DNA of 38,370 nt, taken from contig NZ_BMQI01000049.1 in NCBI RefSeq assembly GCF_014648035.1, positions 1-38,370 of the forward strand. The letters run 5' to 3'. Shown one piece after another: positions 33,828-38,370 of this stretch. Made by a program: the position numbers and the translations under genes. This DNA is from Shewanella algicola (GTDB lineage: Bacteria; Pseudomonadota; Gammaproteobacteria; Enterobacterales; Shewanellaceae). The notes beneath the pieces are model-generated. The model had not been told where the DNA came from. It did not search any database and saw nothing but the letters and a program-made list of their open reading frames with translations. Position 1 is the stretch's first letter, and every line of letters starts with the position of its first letter.

Positions 33828-35573
33828 TTACATCCGCTCTAAAGTTTCAATGCCAAGTAAAGATAAACCGGTTTTAAGGGTGTTGGCAGTAAGTTGCGAT
33901 AATAATAAACGGCTTTGTTTTTGCGCTTCAGTGTCAGCCGCTAAAACTGGGCAGGCTTCGTAAAAGCTTGAGAACTCACTCGCTAACTCAAACAAGTAGC
34001 CACACAGTACATGTGGTAAGCCTTTGTCGGTCATGCGGGTAAGCACTTCACCAAACTGGGCTAACTTGGTGCCTAAATCTTTTTCTTTTTCGTGTTCAAG
34101 GACGATTTTAGCCTGACTTAAATCGATGTCTTCAGCACGTTTAAAAATACCGGCTACGCGAGTATAGGCATACAGTAAGTATGGTGCAGTGTTACCCTCG
34201 AAACTTAGCATTTGCTCGAAGCTGAAAATGTAATCGCTCGTGCGGTTTTTAGATAAGTCAGCGTACTTAACTGCACTGATCCCGACAACGCGAGCGATTT
34301 CAGTAAGTGTTGCCTCGTCCATGTCCGGATTTTTGCTGCGCACCAGTTCAAGTGCGCGCACGTTCGCTTCATCTAATAAGTCGACTAATTTAACTACGCC
34401 GCCTGAACGGGTTTTAAATGGACGACCATCTTCACCGTTCATGGTGCCAAAGCCTGTGTGCTCTAGAGACATGTCTGCACGAACAAATTTAGCTAACTTG
34501 GCAAGGTTAAATACTTGATGGAAATGCAGCGCTTGGCGCAAATCAACAAAGTACAGTGCGCGGTCGGCTTTCAGTACGTTTGAGCGGTAGCGCATAGCGG
34601 CTAAATCAGAAGTGGCATATAAATAACCGCCATCAGCTTTTTGAATAATAACCGGTAATGGCTCGCCTTCTTTAGTGCGGAATTCTTCTTGGAACACCAC
34701 TTTAGCGCCATTACTTTCACTTAATAAACCTTGGGCGTCTAAATCTTTAACCACTTGCGCAAGGTCTGCGTTATAAGCACTTTCGCCGTGAACATCAGCG
34801 CGCGTTAGGCTCACACCTAAACGTTTGTATACATCATGACAGTGGCTTAGCGAGATGTCGTTAAACTCACGCCATAGTTTATTGCAGTATTCGTCGCCCG
34901 ATTGTAAGGCAACCACTAACTGACGTGCACGAGTGGCAAATTCGGTTGATTCGTCAAAGCGGACTTTTGCGGCACGGTAAAAGCTTTCTAGATCAGACAA
35001 TTCCATTTTGGCTTGTTCGCCATTGGCTGCACGTAACTCTTCCATGTATGCCAGTAACATACCAAATTGTGTGCCCCAGTCGCCAACGTGGTTTTGACGG
35101 ATTACGTTATGACCTAAAAACTCAAGCGCACGGACAACACTGTCACCAATAATGGTTGAACGTAAGTGACCTACGTGCATTTCTTTGGCTAGGTTTGGCG
35201 ATGAATAATCGACAACGATAGTTTGCTTAGCCGGTAAGCTCACGCCTAAGTGGTCATCGTTTAATGCTTGTTGTAGCTGATTAGCTAATGCGTTGCCGTC
35301 GATAAAGAAGTTAATAAAACCTGGGCCGGCAATTTCAACTTTAGCAACGTGAGATGACGCCGGTAAGTTGTCGATAATCAATTGGGCTAATTCGCGTGGA
35401 TTCTTTTTCGCTATTTTGGTCAGCATCATTGCAAGGTTAGTCGCTAAGTCACCATGACTTTTATCTTTAGTGCGATCGACCTGAATGCGCGCTTGAAAAT
35501 CAGCTGGCACAATACCTTGCTGTTTAAAAGATTCGAGGGTTTGTTCTAGTAAAGATTCAATATGTGATTTCAT
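33828..35573 (-). CDS. argS: Arginyl-tRNA synthetase
   Basis: The 581-residue class I synthetase charges tRNA-Arg. An N-terminal additional domain (about 1-110) recognises the tRNA D-loop. The Rossmann core holds the HIGH signature as HVGH in SSPNLAKEMHVGHLRST (about 122-138). The KMSKS loop is degenerate, as usual for ArgS (FKTRSGGVVKL region). The C-terminal DALR anticodon-binding domain ends LLGIETLERM. The length matches the E. coli enzyme (577). It forms a tight unit with ftsN (2-base gap). A 184-base spacer separates it from priA. Confidence 0.97.
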   Translation of the reverse strand: MKSHIESLLEQTLESFKQQGIVPADFQARIQVDRTKDKSHGDLATNLAMMLTKIAKKNPRELAQLIIDNLPASSHVAKVEIAGPGFINFFIDGNALANQLQQALNDDHLGVSLPAKQTIVVDYSSPNLAKEMHVGHLRSTIIGDSVVRALEFLGHNVIRQNHVGDWGTQFGMLLAYMEELRAANGEQAKMELSDLESFYRAAKVRFDESTEFATRARQLVVALQSGDEYCNKLWREFNDISLSHCHDVYKRLGVSLTRADVHGESAYNADLAQVVKDLDAQGLLSESNGAKVVFQEEFRTKEGEPLPVIIQKADGGYLYATSDLAAMRYRSNVLKADRALYFVDLRQALHFHQVFNLAKLAKFVRADMSLEHTGFGTMNGEDGRPFKTRSGGVVKLVDLLDEANVRALELVRSKNPDMDEATLTEIARVVGISAVKYADLSKNRTSDYIFSFEQMLSFEGNTAPYLLYAYTRVAGIFKRAEDIDLSQAKIVLEHEKEKDLGTKLAQFGEVLTRMTDKGLPHVLCGYLFELASEFSSFYEACPVLAADTEAQKQSRLLLSQLTANTLKTGLSLLGIETLERM

Positions 35574-35757
35574 GGGCGTTTGCTTGCACTAATTCGTTAA
35601 ATGAATGACATGACGGAACCGCGTATTTTAGCCGTTTATGGGGGGTAATTGCTATCGGCTTTGGCGGAAATATTGGTTTTTTTATCATAAACCTGAATAA
35701 CAATCTCAGTGAACGGTATTACAGAGGTTATAACCAATGATTACACGGCGGTTGCTA

Positions 35758-37953
35758 TTACATTAAATCTTGTGGGTCGCGATCAATCGTCCAGCGACAG
35801 CGCTTACTTTCAGGGAGTTGTTCAATTTGACTCAGTACCTGCTCAAATACCGTTTGTAGTTGCTGACGATTTTTGGCCTGCAGCATTAACTGGCGTCGAT
35901 ACTTTCCGGCTTTACGGTCTAATGGCGCGGGGATTGGGCCAATCACTTCGAGTTCGTTACTTTGCGGGATAAGCTGACTGATTTGAGCTAAAAAGGCGTC
36001 AGCATCTTGAGCCAAGTGCGCCTCTGCTCTAATTAATACCATGTGCCATGCTGGCGGTAACAATGCTTGTTGGCGCTCAGTTAGCTGGCTGCGGGCAAAT
36101 TCACCGTAACCACGTTGCAGCAAATCGCGCAAAATTGGGTTGTCACTTTGGTGGGTTTGTAACAGCACTTTACCAGGTTTGTCGGCGCGACCTGCGCGGC
36201 CTGACACTTGAGTGTATAGCTGACCAAAACGCTCAGGCGCACGAAAATCGGCACTGAATAATGCACCGTCCACATCCAATAAGCCCACTAACGTCACATC
36301 GGGAAAATGATGCCCTTTAGCCAACATTTGCGTGCCTACTAGAATTTTATATTTTCCCATGTAAATCCCTTGTAACTGTTGCTCAAGGGAGCCTTTGCGC
36401 CGAGTGGTGTCGCGGTCAATGCGCACAACCGGATATTGTGGGAACAGCTTCACCAACTCTTGCTCAAGCTGTTCTGTGCCTAAGCCGTGCCCCATCAACA
36501 TGGTGCTACCACATTGATGGCATTGTTTCGGGATGGCATATTGATTACCACAGTGGTGACAGCAAATTTCGTTTAAACCTTGATGTACAGTAAAAAAAGC
36601 ATCGCAACGGTCGCATTCATGTAAATGGCCGCATTCGTGGCACAACAACGCAGGGGCAAAGCCGCGACGGTTTAAAAACAATAACACCTGGTTGCCGGCA
36701 TCAAGGTGCATGCGCATTTCGTTAATTAACGAGGCTGACATACCGGCTTTTAAGGGCTGCGAGGTAATGTCGATAATGCCTTGCTTCACTTTTTGCGCCG
36801 CGCCAGCACGCTCGCTTAATTCAAGGTGGTGGTAACGGCCAGATATCGCATTTTGTAGGGTTTCAAGCGAAGGCGTTGCTGAGCCAAGTACCACTTGAAT
36901 ATCTTCTAAATGGCCGCGCATTACGGCTAGATCTCGGGCGTGGTAGCGCACACCTTCTTGCTGTTTAAAGCTGCTGTCGTGCTCTTCATCGAGAATAATT
37001 AATCCAGGATAAGCCATAGGGGTAAAAAGTGCTGAGCGAGTACCAATAATAATTGCCGCTTCGCCCACGCGTGCTTGTCGCCAGGCTTCAAGGCGCTGGT
37101 TGTCGGTTAAACCAGAATGAATTACCGCCACCTTAACTTCAAACCGGCGTTTAAAGCGATTAATGGTTTGTGGGGTTAACCCTATTTCTGGCACGAGGAT
37201 CAGCGCTTGTTTTCCTTGCTTTAAAATAGTCTCAAGCAAGGTTAGGTAGACTTCTGTTTTACCCGAGCCTGTAATACCTTCTAGTAAAGTGCAATGAAAA
37301 CCTTGTTGCTGAGTTAACACCGAAACCGCGACGGCTTGCTGTTTATTTAATTTGTGCGGCGACTCGTTCATGTGCAGCTTGTGACGCCAGCTCAAGTCGT
37401 GAGTAATGACCGCACTTTTTTGTTCAATCCATTGCTTATCTTGCAATGCCTTAAGCGCAGATTTACTTAACGCTTGGGTGGTAAATTCATCTTGCGTTAA
37501 CGGATTTTCTCGCAATAAATCGAACAGTTTTTTTTGTGCAGGGGCGCGTTTAAGGACGCTTGAGTCTACTTGACGGCCTTGCTCGTTTAAATGATATTCA
37601 ACCATGGCTTGTGGTGTAGCATCTAACCCTTTACGCAGGGCGACAGGAAGGGCTTGGCTGAGCATTTGACCTTGGGAAGTAAAGTAATATCTTGCCGCCC
37701 ACAGTGTTAATTTATATAGCGAGTCGGGCAGTAATGGGGCATCATCTAGCACTGCAGTTACGGATTTAATTTGTTGCGGTGCTAAGTCGCAAGTGTCAGT
37801 AATAGCGGTAATTAGGCCAATCAGTTGTTGACGACCAAAAGGCACTTTTACACGCAGTCCAATTTGCAATGATGTTTGCTGCTCGTCTTTTACGCGGTAA
37901 CTAAAGTTTTGGCGTAGTGGGACGGGTAAGGCGACTTCAACAAACACGGGCAT
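35758..37953 (-). CDS. priA: Primosomal protein N' (replication restart helicase PriA)
   Basis: The 731-residue superfamily 2 helicase rebuilds replication forks away from oriC. An N-terminal 3'-DNA-binding domain (about 1-105) is followed by the helicase core with Walker A GITGSGKTE (about 226-234) and DEEH Walker B (LDEEHDSSFKQ). The zinc region has eight Cys in pairs (CHEC, CDRC, CCHHC, CHQC; about 440-480). Further motifs include GTQMLAKGHHFPDV and QVSGRAGR. All key residues look intact and the length equals that of E. coli (732). It diverges from an exported-protein gene. Confidence 0.97.
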   Translation of the reverse strand: MPVFVEVALPVPLRQNFSYRVKDEQQTSLQIGLRVKVPFGRQQLIGLITAITDTCDLAPQQIKSVTAVLDDAPLLPDSLYKLTLWAARYYFTSQGQMLSQALPVALRKGLDATPQAMVEYHLNEQGRQVDSSVLKRAPAQKKLFDLLRENPLTQDEFTTQALSKSALKALQDKQWIEQKSAVITHDLSWRHKLHMNESPHKLNKQQAVAVSVLTQQQGFHCTLLEGITGSGKTEVYLTLLETILKQGKQALILVPEIGLTPQTINRFKRRFEVKVAVIHSGLTDNQRLEAWRQARVGEAAIIIGTRSALFTPMAYPGLIILDEEHDSSFKQQEGVRYHARDLAVMRGHLEDIQVVLGSATPSLETLQNAISGRYHHLELSERAGAAQKVKQGIIDITSQPLKAGMSASLINEMRMHLDAGNQVLLFLNRRGFAPALLCHECGHLHECDRCDAFFTVHQGLNEICCHHCGNQYAIPKQCHQCGSTMLMGHGLGTEQLEQELVKLFPQYPVVRIDRDTTRRKGSLEQQLQGIYMGKYKILVGTQMLAKGHHFPDVTLVGLLDVDGALFSADFRAPERFGQLYTQVSGRAGRADKPGKVLLQTHQSDNPILRDLLQRGYGEFARSQLTERQQALLPPAWHMVLIRAEAHLAQDADAFLAQISQLIPQSNELEVIGPIPAPLDRKAGKYRRQLMLQAKNRQQLQTVFEQVLSQIEQLPESKRCRWTIDRDPQDLM

Positions 37954-38035
37954 AGGACTTCATCATTATTTAATGCTATCTAAGATTGTGGATCAGTTTA
38001 CCTCTAAGTGTCATCAAAGTGATAGGGCAAGTGTT

Positions 38036-38370
38036 ATGTATAAAAGACTTATTATGCTCTTGTTTGTTGTAGGCGGAATGTTTGTGAGTGTGATACATGC
38101 TTTTGCTCAAGTCAGCCATGTGAGCATCAATAGCCGTCAATTTGATGTGGGTCAGCAAGCTTTATTAAAAATGAATATAGTTGTGCAAAATGATGATGGC
38201 TCACAACTCAACTTTTACACTCGCCAGCAAATTGAGGGCGAGATGCAACAACAAAAATTACTGGTTCAACCTATAAATCGATTTTTAGTGCAACTCAGTG
38301 GTCAGCACAGGGTGAGATCGCGAACGTTTTTTAAACAAAATACGCTATCGATTAAATCTTATTTGACCTA
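38036..38370 (+). CDS. Exported protein of unknown function, cut by window end
   Basis: An open frame starts at an ATG at 38036 and runs for 111 codons to the window edge without a stop. The N-terminus MYKRLIMLLFVVGGMFVSV followed by IHAFAQ is a clear signal peptide, probably cut after AFA (about residue 24). The visible mature part (VSHVSINSRQFDVGQQALLK...) is polar, Gln-rich and beta-strand-like with several basic residues. GATAGGG lies about 8-14 bases upstream. I do not recognise the family. The divergent position next to priA may help to identify it by synteny. Confidence 0.75.
   Translation, partial: MYKRLIMLLFVVGGMFVSVIHAFAQVSHVSINSRQFDVGQQALLKMNIVVQNDDGSQLNFYTRQQIEGEMQQQKLLVQPINRFLVQLSGQHRVRSRTFFKQNTLSIKSYLT

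Overview
The window looks like a chromosomal segment of a Shewanella-type gammaproteobacterium (Alteromonadales). This rests on protein likeness and gene order (yacG-zapD-coaE-pilDCB-pilA, nadC/ampDE, pdhR-aceEF-lpdA, acnB, hslVU-ftsN-argS-priA) and is an inference, not a database result. Almost all of it is conserved housekeeping DNA. The unusual material lies in the intergenic spaces.

Region by region. Positions 1-670 look like the tail of an rRNA operon: three broken 5S rRNA remnants, two strong plus-strand terminators and a cluster of small palindromes. From 675 to 7244 a minus-strand block runs pilA, pilB, pilC, pilD, coaE, zapD, yacG, mutT. It combines type IV pilus assembly with CoA synthesis, Z-ring control, gyrase protection and nucleotide-pool cleaning. 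A long spacer with a CTAG-rich repeat separates it from nadC (minus). nadC diverges from ampD-ampE (plus), and the gap between them holds a 260-bp element with terminal inverted repeats and a broken small reading frame. A second CTAG-rich repeat follows ampE. Then comes the pyruvate dehydrogenase locus: pdhR with its palindromic operator, aceE, aceF and a separately promoted lpdA.

Next are a large membrane-bound c-di-GMP protein (beta-propeller sensor, PAS, GGDEF and EAL domains) and a PlpD-like patatin-barrel exoprotein. A third CTAG-rich repeat lies between the latter and a convergent hxpB-like phosphatase. Aconitase B (acnB) follows, with a CRP-like site upstream. Between acnB and the conserved DUF971-hslU-hslV block sits a toxin-antitoxin pair whose RelE/HigB-like toxin gene is frameshifted. 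hslVU has a near-consensus sigma-32 promoter. ftsN and argS lie upstream on the same strand as a tight pair, then priA. A divergent gene for an exported protein is cut by the window end.

Functionally, PdhR, the PDH complex and AcnB link pyruvate to the TCA cycle, and the pilus and c-di-GMP genes concern surface behaviour. AmpD/AmpE concern wall recycling, and HslVU/FtsN/ZapD/PriA concern proteostasis, division and replication restart. I found no CRISPR array, prophage or clear new multi-gene defence system. The best candidates for something undescribed are the CTAG-rich intergenic repeat family, the 260-bp inverted-repeat element and the decayed 5S cluster.
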